The notes under the pieces were generated by a model. That model was given only the letters and a program-made list of their open reading frames with translations, was not told where the DNA came from and did not search any database. From Betaproteobacteria bacterium (GTDB lineage Bacteria; Pseudomonadota; Gammaproteobacteria; Burkholderiales; SG8-41), in assembly GCA_021300125.1 (NCBI GenBank), contig JAJTHX010000351.1, positions 1 to 10,011 on the forward strand: DNA of 10,011 nucleotides, written 5' to 3'. This document shows, piece after piece, positions 1 to 6,089 of this stretch. The number at the start of each line of letters is the position of its first letter. Positions within the stretch are counted from its first letter, which is position 1. A program made the position numbers and the translations under genes.

Positions 1-123
1 CGGATCGTAAAAACCGAGGCGTTCGATGAATCGGCCGTCGCGAGCGAATTTGGAATCGGCCACGACGAGATTGAAAAACGGGCGCTTCTTGGCGCCACCA
101 CGAGCCAAACGGACCACCACCAT
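1..123 (-). CDS. rpsP: 30S ribosomal protein S16, N-terminal part (cut by window edge)
   Basis: Structural protein of the small ribosomal subunit, needed for 30S assembly. The window holds the first 41 codons, and the rest lies beyond base 1. The reverse-strand reading starts [17 protein letters not shown] and continues through [20 protein letters not shown], the conserved S16 N-terminus. The ATG at 123-121 has a modest Shine-Dalgarno (GGGA on the minus strand, bases 134-131) at 7 nt. In related bacteria rpsP heads the rpsP-rimM-trmD-rplS operon, which would continue off the left edge. A good sigma70-type promoter lies just upstream (160-189). Identification is firm; only the C-terminal half is unseen. 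Confidence 0.97.
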   Translation of the reverse strand, partial: MVVVRLARGGAKKRPFFNLVVADSKFARDGRFIERLGFYDP

Positions 124-159
124 GATGTGTTCCCGGTGCCTGAAAGACGAAAGGCGCGG

Positions 160-189
160 ATTTTACGGTACTTTCCATGGTACAGGCAA
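160..189 (-). promoter_or_regulatory. Predicted sigma70 promoter of rpsP
   Basis: On the minus strand there is TTGCCT (189-184), an 18-nt spacer and TAAAAT (165-160). This predicts a start near base 153 and a leader of about 30 nt before the rpsP ATG. The match is good at both boxes and the position is sensible for a ribosomal protein operon. The core GTAAAATCC also occurs at the putative ffh -10 (2536-2528). This is a prediction by eye, with no transcript data. Confidence 0.55.
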
Positions 190-194
190 TGTAC
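180..194. promoter_or_regulatory. Operator-like palindrome over the rpsP -35 box
   Basis: GTACA-GGCAA-TGTAC is an inverted repeat with perfect 5-bp arms and a 5-nt spacer. The spacer covers five of the six -35 bases of the proposed rpsP promoter. A further GTAC lies at 168-171, so GTAC occurs at 168, 180 and 191, roughly one helical turn apart. The layout suits a dimeric regulator acting on rpsP, on the divergent nitroreductase gene, or on both. I do not recognise the regulator, and short palindromes can occur by chance. Confidence 0.3.
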
Positions 195-276
195 ACGCAG
201 GTCCGGTGCCTGATTTGGCATGACCCCGGTGATAAATCCCGGAAACTACATTAACTCATTGATTTAAAAAATATTT

Positions 277-1128
277 ATGAACAACCCTAAAGCTCCGCCC
301 GCAGCAGCCATCGAAGCCGCCCTGAAAATCCGTTTTGGCACGCATTTCGGCATCCCTGCAGACCAGCCGGGGTTGGACGCCCTGGCGACGATGGCAGGCC
401 ATCGCTCGATCCGGCGTTTCCAGCCCGACCCGGTGGCTCCGAAGTTGCTGCGCCTGCTCTTCGCCTGCGCGCTGTCTGCGCCGACCAAAAGCGACCTGCA
501 GCAGGCCGACATCATCCATGTCGCCGATGCAGACAAACGCCGGCGCCTGGTGGCCCACCTGCCGGAAATGCCCTGGATACTCGACGCGCCGGTGTTCTTG
601 GTGTTCTGCGGCAACAACCGCCGTATCCGCCACATCGGCGAATGGCGCGGCAAACCCTTCGCCAACGAACACCTTGACCATTTCATGAACGCTGCGGTCG
701 ATGCCGGCATTGTCATGATGCATTTCATCAGTGCCGCCGAAGCCGCGGGGCTGGGCACCTGTCCGATCAGTGCGATCCGCAATGCGGCCGACACAGTCAG
801 CCGCGAGCTGGCGCTGCCGCCGGGTGTGTTTCCGGTTGCCGGCCTGTGCGTGGGCCATCCCGCCGCCGCGGGACACATCAGCCCGCGGCTGCCCCTCGAG
901 GTCACCGTGCATACCGATCGCTATGACGAAAGCCGTCTGCGCGAAGCGGTCGACGCCTACGACCGCCGGCGCCATGACAACCACCCCTACGCCAAGCAGC
1001 GCCGGGTCAGGCAATTCGGTGAAGCCGCGTTTTACGGCTGGTCGGAAGACAAGGCCCGGCAATATGCCGAGCCGGAGCGTGCGGATTTCGGCCACTACAT
1101 CCGGCGCCAGGGTTTCAGCCTGAAATAG
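277..1128 (+). CDS. NfsA/FRP-type FMN-dependent nitroreductase family protein
   Basis: Predicted cytoplasmic flavoprotein that reduces nitro compounds, quinones or flavins with NAD(P)H. The 283-residue protein carries the family landmarks in order: GHRSIRRF (41-48, FMN phosphate contact region), SAPTKSDLQ (67-75), a central helix DAGIVMMHFISAAEAAGLGT (142-161), a GLCVGHP strand (189-195) and PRLP (203-206). The C-terminal tail, rich in charged residues, resembles NfsA. It is longer than E. coli NfsA (about 240 aa) because of a roughly 40-residue N-terminal extension before the HRS motif, as I recall in a subset of proteobacterial homologues. The ATG at 277 follows an AT-rich block (about 250-276) with no clear Shine-Dalgarno, so the start is less certain than the frame. 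The gene diverges from rpsP and converges on ffh with 21 bp between stops. Its physiological substrate cannot be told from sequence. Confidence 0.9.
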   Translation: MNNPKAPPAAAIEAALKIRFGTHFGIPADQPGLDALATMAGHRSIRRFQPDPVAPKLLRLLFACALSAPTKSDLQQADIIHVADADKRRRLVAHLPEMPWILDAPVFLVFCGNNRRIRHIGEWRGKPFANEHLDHFMNAAVDAGIVMMHFISAAEAAGLGTCPISAIRNAADTVSRELALPPGVFPVAGLCVGHPAAAGHISPRLPLEVTVHTDRYDESRLREAVDAYDRRRHDNHPYAKQRRVRQFGEAAFYGWSEDKARQYAEPERADFGHYIRRQGFSLK

Positions 1129-1149
1129 CGGGCGGCTTCCGGTGTGTCC

Positions 1150-2499
1150 TCAGCGCATGCCGGGGAACATGCCCTTCATCGAGCGCATCATCTTGGCCAT
1201 GCCGCCCTTGGCCACCATCTTCATCATCTTCTGTGTCTGCTCGAACTGGTTGAGCAGCCGGTTGACTTCCTGAACGGTGACGCCGGCACCGGCGGCAATG
1301 CGGCGCTTGCGCGAGGCCTTGATCAACTCGGGTTTCGCACGCTCCAGCGGGGTCATTGCGTTGATGATGCCTTCGAGCCGGCGGATCACCTTGTCCTCCA
1401 TCTGCGGCGCGGCTTGCGCCGCCTGCGCTAGCTGGGCCGGCAGCTTGTCCATCAGCGCACTCATGCCGCCCATCTTGCGCATCTGCGCCACCTGCTGCTT
1501 GAAATCCTCGAGGTCGAATCCCTTGCCGGTCTTGACCTTGCGCGCGAGCTTCTCGGCTTCGGCGCGATCCACCGACTTCGTCACGTCCTCGATCAGCGAC
1601 AGCACGTCGCCCATGCCGAGGATGCGCGAAGCCATGCGGTCGGGATGGAACGCCTCGAGTCCGCCGATCTTCTCCCCGGTACCGGCAAACTTGACCGGCT
1701 TGCCGGTGACGTGGCGTACCGACAGCGCGGCGCCGCCGCGCGCATCGCCGTCCAGCTTGGTCAATACCACGCCGGTCAGCGGCAGCGCCTCGGAGAAGGC
1801 CTTGGCGACATTGACCGCGTCCTGGCCCTGCATCGCGTCCACCACGAACAGCGTCTCGACCGGGTTAACGGCGGCGTGCAGCTCGCGGATCTCTCGCATC
1901 ATGTCTTCGTTGATGGCAAGGCGGCCCGCGGTGTCGACAATCAGCACGTCGTGATAGTGGGTGCGCGCAAATTCCAGCGCGCGTCGGGCAATGTCCAGCG
2001 GTTGCTCGCCCGCGGCCGCCGGATGGAAATCGGCATCGACCTGACCGGCCAGCACCCGCAGCTGCTCGATTGCGGCGGGGCGATAGACGTCACAGCTGGC
2101 GAGCAGGACCTTTTTCTTCTGGCCGCGCAGCCAGTACGCGAGCTTGGCCGCAGTTGTCGTCTTGCCCGCTCCCTGCAGGCCCGCCATCAGCACCACCGCC
2201 GGCGGCTGAGTGGCGAGGTTGAGCGACTCGTTGCGCTCGCCCATCAGGGCTACCAGCTCGCGGTGCACCACGCCGACCAGCGCCTGGCCCGGGGTCAGGC
2301 TGCCCACGACCTCTTCACCCACGGCCTTCTCGCGCACGCGATCGATGAAAGCCTTGACCACTGGCAGGGCGACATCGGCCTCGAGCAGCGCCACGCGCAC
2401 CTCGCGCAAGGCATCGGCGATATTGGCTTCGGTGAGCCGCGCTTCGCCGCGTAGCGTTTTCACGACGCGCGACAGGCGACCGGTCAGACTGTCAAACAT
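1150..2499 (-). CDS. ffh: Signal recognition particle GTPase Ffh
   Basis: SRP54 homologue. It binds 4.5S RNA and the signal sequences of nascent inner-membrane proteins, and docks with FtsY in a GTP-dependent way. The 449-residue product has the N domain (1-95), the G domain with P-loop GLQGAGKTT (107-115), DTAGRL (189-194), TKLDGDARGG (247-256) and GTGEKIGGLE (273-282), and a methionine-rich M domain (about 320-449) ending in a Met/Lys-rich tail. Length and motifs are those of a complete bacterial Ffh. The start MFDSLTGRL was chosen because this is the family N-terminus; an ATG nine codons upstream (2526) is in frame but would overlap ypjD. Ribosome-binding signals are weak (GGAG 13 nt upstream, or GAAG 2 nt upstream). 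Usually ffh lies just upstream of rpsP; here a nitroreductase gene on the other strand separates them. Confidence 0.97.
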   Translation of the reverse strand: MFDSLTGRLSRVVKTLRGEARLTEANIADALREVRVALLEADVALPVVKAFIDRVREKAVGEEVVGSLTPGQALVGVVHRELVALMGERNESLNLATQPPAVVLMAGLQGAGKTTTAAKLAYWLRGQKKKVLLASCDVYRPAAIEQLRVLAGQVDADFHPAAAGEQPLDIARRALEFARTHYHDVLIVDTAGRLAINEDMMREIRELHAAVNPVETLFVVDAMQGQDAVNVAKAFSEALPLTGVVLTKLDGDARGGAALSVRHVTGKPVKFAGTGEKIGGLEAFHPDRMASRILGMGDVLSLIEDVTKSVDRAEAEKLARKVKTGKGFDLEDFKQQVAQMRKMGGMSALMDKLPAQLAQAAQAAPQMEDKVIRRLEGIINAMTPLERAKPELIKASRKRRIAAGAGVTVQEVNRLLNQFEQTQKMMKMVAKGGMAKMMRSMKGMFPGMR

Positions 2500-2520
2500 G
2501 GCTTCGGGTAAACTCCGGAA

Positions 2521-3360
2521 ATGCAAGGGATTTTACCGCAGGCCGGGTCCGCCCTCGCCTTCCAGTTGCTGGCATCGGTGCTGTATGCCGCATTGGCGGT
2601 GCATTTATGGCGCCGTCAATGGGTGGCCGCCGCAGCACCCGCTGCCGGGCAAGGCAGCCACCTGCTGCAGCTTGCGGTGCTGGCAGTGCATTCGATCGCG
2701 GTGTTCGGCCCGATGTTCGCCGGCTATACGCTGCGCATCGGCGTCGGCGACGCGATTTCGGCCATCCTCTGGCTCACGGTACTGATTTACGGCCTGGGCA
2801 GCCTGTTCTACCGGCTGGAGGCGCTGCAGGCACTGATCATGCCGGTGGCCGCTGCGGCTGCACTGCTGCCTGCGCTGCTGCCGGCAGAGAAGGTGATCCC
2901 GAACACGGAACTGCTGGCTTTCCGGCTGCACCTGGTGCTGTCGATGCTCGCCTACAGCCTGTTCACCATCGCTTCGCTGCACGTACTGCTGATGGCCATG
3001 CTCGAACGCCGGCTGCACCACGGCGCGCTGCCCTCGGGACTGGCACGCCTGCCGCCGCTGCTGACGATGGAAACCCTGCTCTTCCGCATCATCTGGGCCG
3101 GCTTCCTGACGCTTACGCTGACACTGGCGAGCGGCATCGTGTTCTCAGAGGAAATGTTCGGCCGCGCAGCCCGCTTCAACCACAAGACGCTGTTCGGCTT
3201 CATCTCCTGGTTCGTATTCGCCGCGCTCCTCGCCGGACGCCACTGGCACGGATGGCGCGGCCGCACCGCCGTGCGCTGGACGCTGGCCGGCTTCATGCTG
3301 CTGATCCTCGCCTACCTTGGCAGCAAGTTCGTGCTCGAAGTCCTGCTCGGCCGCGTTTGA
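2521..3360 (+). CDS. ypjD: YpjD-like inner-membrane protein, CcsA/CcmC superfamily (cytochrome c assembly-like)
   Basis: Polytopic membrane protein of 279 residues with about eight hydrophobic segments. It matches E. coli YpjD along its length as I recall it: a His in the second segment (HSIAVFG, H57), HLVLSMLAYSLFTIA (137-151), LTLTLASGI near 197-206, NHKTLFGFISWFVF (220-233), GWRGR (244-248) and the ending LAYLGSKFVLEVLL (263-276). The tryptophan-rich WWD heme-handling motif of true CcsA/CcmC/CcmF proteins is absent, as in YpjD generally, but H57, H137, H221 and H241/H243 remain as possible heme or metal ligands. The start at 2521 is preferred because the next in-frame ATG would delete the first membrane helix. 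Its Shine-Dalgarno is weak. The gene is divergent from ffh and 43 bp upstream of a CNNM transporter gene, an order also found in E. coli (ypjD-yfjD). The biochemical role is unknown. Confidence 0.85.
   Translation: MQGILPQAGSALAFQLLASVLYAALAVHLWRRQWVAAAAPAAGQGSHLLQLAVLAVHSIAVFGPMFAGYTLRIGVGDAISAILWLTVLIYGLGSLFYRLEALQALIMPVAAAAALLPALLPAEKVIPNTELLAFRLHLVLSMLAYSLFTIASLHVLLMAMLERRLHHGALPSGLARLPPLLTMETLLFRIIWAGFLTLTLTLASGIVFSEEMFGRAARFNHKTLFGFISWFVFAALLAGRHWHGWRGRTAVRWTLAGFMLLILAYLGSKFVLEVLLGRV
2530..2535 (-). promoter_or_regulatory. Putative -10 box of ffh inside the ypjD reading frame
   Basis: The minus strand reads TAAAAT at 2535-2530, within GTAAAATCC, the same nine bases as at the rpsP promoter. 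It would start transcription near 2523, about 24 nt before the ffh ATG. I see no convincing -35 box at 16-18 nt, so this is tentative. Because the ffh and ypjD starts are only 21 bp apart, an ffh promoter has to lie in the ypjD coding sequence. Confidence 0.35.
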
Positions 3361-3392
3361 AACGTGCGCGGCGCCCGCCGCCGCCACACACC

Positions 3393-3396
3393 GGAG
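3393..3396 (+). promoter_or_regulatory. Shine-Dalgarno GGAG fixing the start of the CNNM transporter gene
   Basis: GGAG lies 7 nt before the ATG at 3404. Together with the hydrophobic DUF21 N-terminus beginning there, it favours 3404 over an in-frame ATG at 3317 that lies inside ypjD and would add 29 non-conserved residues. Confidence 0.6.
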
Positions 3397-3403
3397 TCAC
3401 CCC

Positions 3404-4708
3404 ATGGAAGTACTGATCCTCGCGTTCCTGATCCTTCTTAACGGCGCATTCGCCATGTCGGAGGTGGCATTACTCACCGCACGCCAGTCCAGGCTTTCCA
3501 CCCTGGCCCAGCGCGGCGACAAGCTGGCGGCTGCGGCGATCCGGCTGAGCGCGGAACCGACCCGCTTCCTGTCCACGGTGCAGATCGGCATCACCTCCAT
3601 CGGCCTGCTCAACGGCATCGTCGGCGAGGCAATCCTTGCCGAACCTTTCGCACTCTGGCTGCAGCAATCAGGGCTCGAGGCCACCACCGCGCACATCGTC
3701 GCCACCGCGGTGGTGGTCGTCGGGGTGACCTATTTTTCCATCGTGATCGGCGAAATCGTGCCCAAGCGCCTGGGCCAGCACAGCGCCGAGAACATCTCGC
3801 GCTTCGTCGCCTGGCCTATGCGTGCACTGGCCTGGGCCACCGCGCCCTTCGTGCACCTGCTGACGCGGTCCACCGACGCGGTGCTCAGCCTCACGCTGCG
3901 CCTGATGCGGCTGCAACCGCAGGACTCGGGCCCGCAGCCCCTGTCGGTGGACGAAATCCGCACCATCGTGCTCGAGTCGTCCAACGTGCTGCCCAAAAAG
4001 CACGCCTCCGTGCTGCTCAATCTGCTCGAAATCGGCGCGATCACGGTCGACGACGTGATGGTGCCGCGCAACCAGATCGAAAGTCTCAACGTCGAACTGC
4101 CCATCGAGGAAATCATCGAGCAGCTGTCCACGGCCCACCACCGGCGCGTGGTGGTCTACCAGGGCGGATTCGACAACGTGATCGGCACGCTGCGCGTGCG
4201 TCATGCACTGACGCTGATCCAGCGCGAGGAACTGACCGCCGACAGCCTTCGCGAAATGATCCGCGAGCCCTACTTCGTACCGGCTTCGACGCCGCTGCTG
4301 TCGCAGATCCAGAACTTCCAGGAGCACGAGGACAGGGTCAGCCTGGTGGTGGACGAATACGGCGAGATCATGGGCCTGGTCACGCTCGAGGACATCCTTG
4401 AGGAAATCATCGGAGAATTCACCACGCAGTCGCCGCTGGTGGCGCGCGGGGTGCATGCCCAGCCCGACGGCAGCTACGTGATCGAGGGCAGCATGCTGTT
4501 GCGGGAACTCAACCGCAAGCTCGGCTTCGGCTTCCCGCTGGACGGACCGAAAACTCTCAATGGCCTGATCCTGGAGCATCTGCAGGACATCCCGGAACCC
4601 AATACCAGCGTGCGTATTGCCGGCCACCCCCTGGAAATCGTGCAGACCCAGGACCGCGTGATCAAGAGCGTGCGCCTGTTCCCCCCGGCAGAATCATCCC
4701 CGCGCTGA
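3404..4708 (+). CDS. CNNM/CorC-type transporter: DUF21 membrane domain, CBS pair, CorC_HlyC domain
   Basis: Inner-membrane protein of 434 residues, of the family linked to Mg2+/Co2+ (sometimes polyamine) efflux. Residues 1-180 form a DUF21 domain, with MSEVALLTARQSRL (18-31), FLSTVQIGITSIGLLNGIVG (55-74) and EIVPKRLG (117-124). A CBS pair spans about 215-340, with ITVDDVMVPRNQIE (213-226), VVVYQGGFDNVIGTLRVR (249-266), SLVVDEYGEIMGLVTLEDIL (313-332) and EEIIGEFT (333-340). A CorC_HlyC domain follows (about 350-427). The C-terminal half closely resembles E. coli YfjD (CorB), and the location next to ypjD agrees. The DUF21 half looks more like the other hemolysin-like subgroup with a STVQIGIT motif, so orthology to CorB is uncertain and I give no symbol. 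The CBS pair would be expected to sense nucleotides such as Mg-ATP. The transported ion cannot be assigned here. Confidence 0.9.
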   Translation: MEVLILAFLILLNGAFAMSEVALLTARQSRLSTLAQRGDKLAAAAIRLSAEPTRFLSTVQIGITSIGLLNGIVGEAILAEPFALWLQQSGLEATTAHIVATAVVVVGVTYFSIVIGEIVPKRLGQHSAENISRFVAWPMRALAWATAPFVHLLTRSTDAVLSLTLRLMRLQPQDSGPQPLSVDEIRTIVLESSNVLPKKHASVLLNLLEIGAITVDDVMVPRNQIESLNVELPIEEIIEQLSTAHHRRVVVYQGGFDNVIGTLRVRHALTLIQREELTADSLREMIREPYFVPASTPLLSQIQNFQEHEDRVSLVVDEYGEIMGLVTLEDILEEIIGEFTTQSPLVARGVHAQPDGSYVIEGSMLLRELNRKLGFGFPLDGPKTLNGLILEHLQDIPEPNTSVRIAGHPLEIVQTQDRVIKSVRLFPPAESSPR

Positions 4709-4730
4709 GGCGCGGCTGTGCGATACCGCC

Positions 4731-4759
4731 TTTACAAAGGGGGCGGGGCAGGGCATCAT
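4731..4759 (+). promoter_or_regulatory. Possible sigma70 promoter upstream of pilC
   Basis: TTTACA (4731-4736), a 17-nt spacer and CATCAT (4754-4759) lie in the 106-bp gap between the transporter gene and pilC. The -35 box matches at five of six bases, the -10 at four of six. I see no sigma54-type site (TGGCAC-N5-TTGC) in the gap. A local promoter is plausible because pilC lacks its usual upstream partner, but this call is weak. Confidence 0.3.
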
Positions 4760-4803
4760 TCCAAGGTAATCGCACGTAACTCATTGGTTCATCAGGGTAT
4801 TTT

Positions 4804-4808
4804 GGAGG
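4804..4808 (+). promoter_or_regulatory. Strong Shine-Dalgarno GGAGG of pilC
   Basis: GGAGG sits 6 nt before the pilC ATG. It is the best ribosome-binding site in the window, in contrast to the poor ones of pilD and coaE downstream, and it fixes the pilC start at 4815. Confidence 0.8.
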
Positions 4809-4814
4809 CTATCC

Positions 4815-6041
4815 ATGGCCACAGCCGCAGCCGCACGCAAACCGGAAGTCGCCGAAGCCACCTTTCGCTGGGTCGGCCAGGACCGCGCCGGAAAAACGGT
4901 GCGCGGCGAAATGCAGGCCAACGGCGAGGCCCAGGTCAATGCCATCCTGCGCCGCCAGGGCATCAAGGTGGTCGAGGTCAAAAAGCAACGCCTCGGCCGT
5001 GGCGGCACCGTCACCGACAAGGACATCACCCTGTTCACGCGCCAGTTGGCGACGATGATGAAATCCGGCGTGCCGCTGCTGCAGGCCTTCGACATCGTCG
5101 GCAAGGGCCACGCCAATCCGGCAGTGGCGCGGCTGCTGATGACCATCAAGTCAGATGTCGAGACCGGCATGAGCCTTAAGCAGGCCTTTGAAAAGCATCC
5201 GCTCTACTTCGACGCGCTGTTCTGCAACCTGGTCGGCGCCGGGGAGGCCGCCGGTATTCTCGAGAGCCTGCTCGACCGCCTGGCGACCTACAAGGAAAAG
5301 ATCCTGGCCATCAAGAGCAAGATCAAGTCGGCGCTGTTCTACCCGATCGCGATCATCGTGGTCGCGGTGGTGATCACCGCGATCATCATGATTTTCGTGA
5401 TCCCGGCGTTCAAGGAGGTGTTCAAGAGTTTCGGTGCAGACCTGCCGACGCCGACCGTGATCGTGATGTCGATATCGGATTTCGTGGTCGCCAACTGGTT
5501 TTTCCTGTTCGGCGGCTCCGGCGCGGCTCTCTACGCCTTTTTCTGGACCTGGAAGCGCTCCGAAAAAATGCAGATGTTCATGGACCGGCTATCACTGCGG
5601 GTGCCGGTATTCGGCGACCTGATCCGCAAGTCCTCGATCGCACGCTGGACTCGCACTCTGGCCACCATGTTTGCCGCCGGCGTGCCGCTGGTTGAGGCGC
5701 TGTCGTCGGTGGCAGGCGCCTCTGGCAACTACGAATATTACGTCGCCACCAAGAAAATCCAGGCCGAGGTCTCCACAGGTTCCAGCCTCACCTCCTCGAT
5801 GCAGGGTACCGAGGTTTTCCCCAATATGGTGATCCAGATGGCGATGATCGGCGAGGAAGCTGGCTCGCTTGATGCCATGCTCAGCAAGGTCGCCGATTTC
5901 TACGAGCAGGAGGTCGATGATGCGGTCGAGGCGCTGTCTAGCCTGATGGAACCGATGATCATGGTCGTGCTCGGCACCCTGATCGGCGGCATGGTGATCG
6001 CGATGTACCTGCCGATATTCAAGCTTGGTTCCGCGGTGTAG
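4815..6041 (+). CDS. pilC: Type IV pilus / T2SS inner-membrane platform protein PilC
   Basis: Platform protein that couples the PilB/PilT motor ATPases to pilin insertion and removal at the inner membrane. The 408-residue product has an N-terminal cytoplasmic segment with FRWVGQDRAGKTVRGEM (17-33) and two T2SSF repeats (about 72-198 and 275-400). Each repeat carries the family signatures: FTRQLATMMKSGVPLLQAF (74-92) with GAGEAAGILESLLDRLA (141-157), and TRTLATMFAAGVPLVEAL (279-296) with GEEAGSLDAMLSKVADFYE (346-364). Hydrophobic helices lie at about 175-197, 222-246 and 378-402, and the ending is MYLPIFKLGSAV. Length is typical and the gene is intact. It is followed by pilD as usual, but no pilB lies upstream; the preceding gene is the CNNM transporter. 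The start has a strong Shine-Dalgarno. Confidence 0.97.
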   Translation: MATAAAARKPEVAEATFRWVGQDRAGKTVRGEMQANGEAQVNAILRRQGIKVVEVKKQRLGRGGTVTDKDITLFTRQLATMMKSGVPLLQAFDIVGKGHANPAVARLLMTIKSDVETGMSLKQAFEKHPLYFDALFCNLVGAGEAAGILESLLDRLATYKEKILAIKSKIKSALFYPIAIIVVAVVITAIIMIFVIPAFKEVFKSFGADLPTPTVIVMSISDFVVANWFFLFGGSGAALYAFFWTWKRSEKMQMFMDRLSLRVPVFGDLIRKSSIARWTRTLATMFAAGVPLVEALSSVAGASGNYEYYVATKKIQAEVSTGSSLTSSMQGTEVFPNMVIQMAMIGEEAGSLDAMLSKVADFYEQEVDDAVEALSSLMEPMIMVVLGTLIGGMVIAMYLPIFKLGSAV

Positions 6042-6052
6042 TTTCCGGTAGC

Positions 6053-6072
6053 CCTCAGCCGGTCCTCAGCCG
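6053..6072 (+). repeat. Nine-base direct repeat in the pilC-pilD gap
   Basis: CCTCAGCCG occurs at 6053-6061 and again at 6064-6072, an 11-bp period, in the 48-bp gap before pilD. It may be a small slippage duplication. No function is apparent. Confidence 0.4.
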
Positions 6073-6089
6073 CCGGCCCTTCACGCCAG

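Noticed and set aside
255..275. TTGAT half-site near the nitroreductase start as an FNR/CRP-type box
   Set aside because: The partner half (ATCAA at the right spacing) is missing, so only a chance half-site in AT-rich sequence remains.
256..1095. A 279-codon open frame on the minus strand opposite the nitroreductase gene
   Set aside because: It is an overprint of a GC-rich gene. It has no family motif or start signal, and its composition is the usual Arg/His/Gln-rich shadow. The plus-strand protein has clear nitroreductase signatures.
1113..1125. Palindrome TTTCAG-C-CTGAAA at the end of the nitroreductase gene as a two-way terminator for it and ffh
   Set aside because: A one-base centre cannot form a stable loop with the full stem, and no T-tract follows on either strand.
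1645..2454. A 269-codon open frame opposite ffh
   Set aside because: The ffh frame on the minus strand is unmistakable, and the antisense reading has no recognisable domain and shadow-like composition.
3668..4627. A 319-codon open frame opposite the CNNM transporter gene
   Set aside because: It is rich in His, Gln, Asp and Arg, as expected from the reverse complement of a GC-rich gene. It has no start signal or domain.
4708..4733. AGGCG/CGCCT hairpin followed by TTT as a terminator of the transporter gene
   Set aside because: It has only five pairs around a 14-nt loop and just three T residues, too weak to call.
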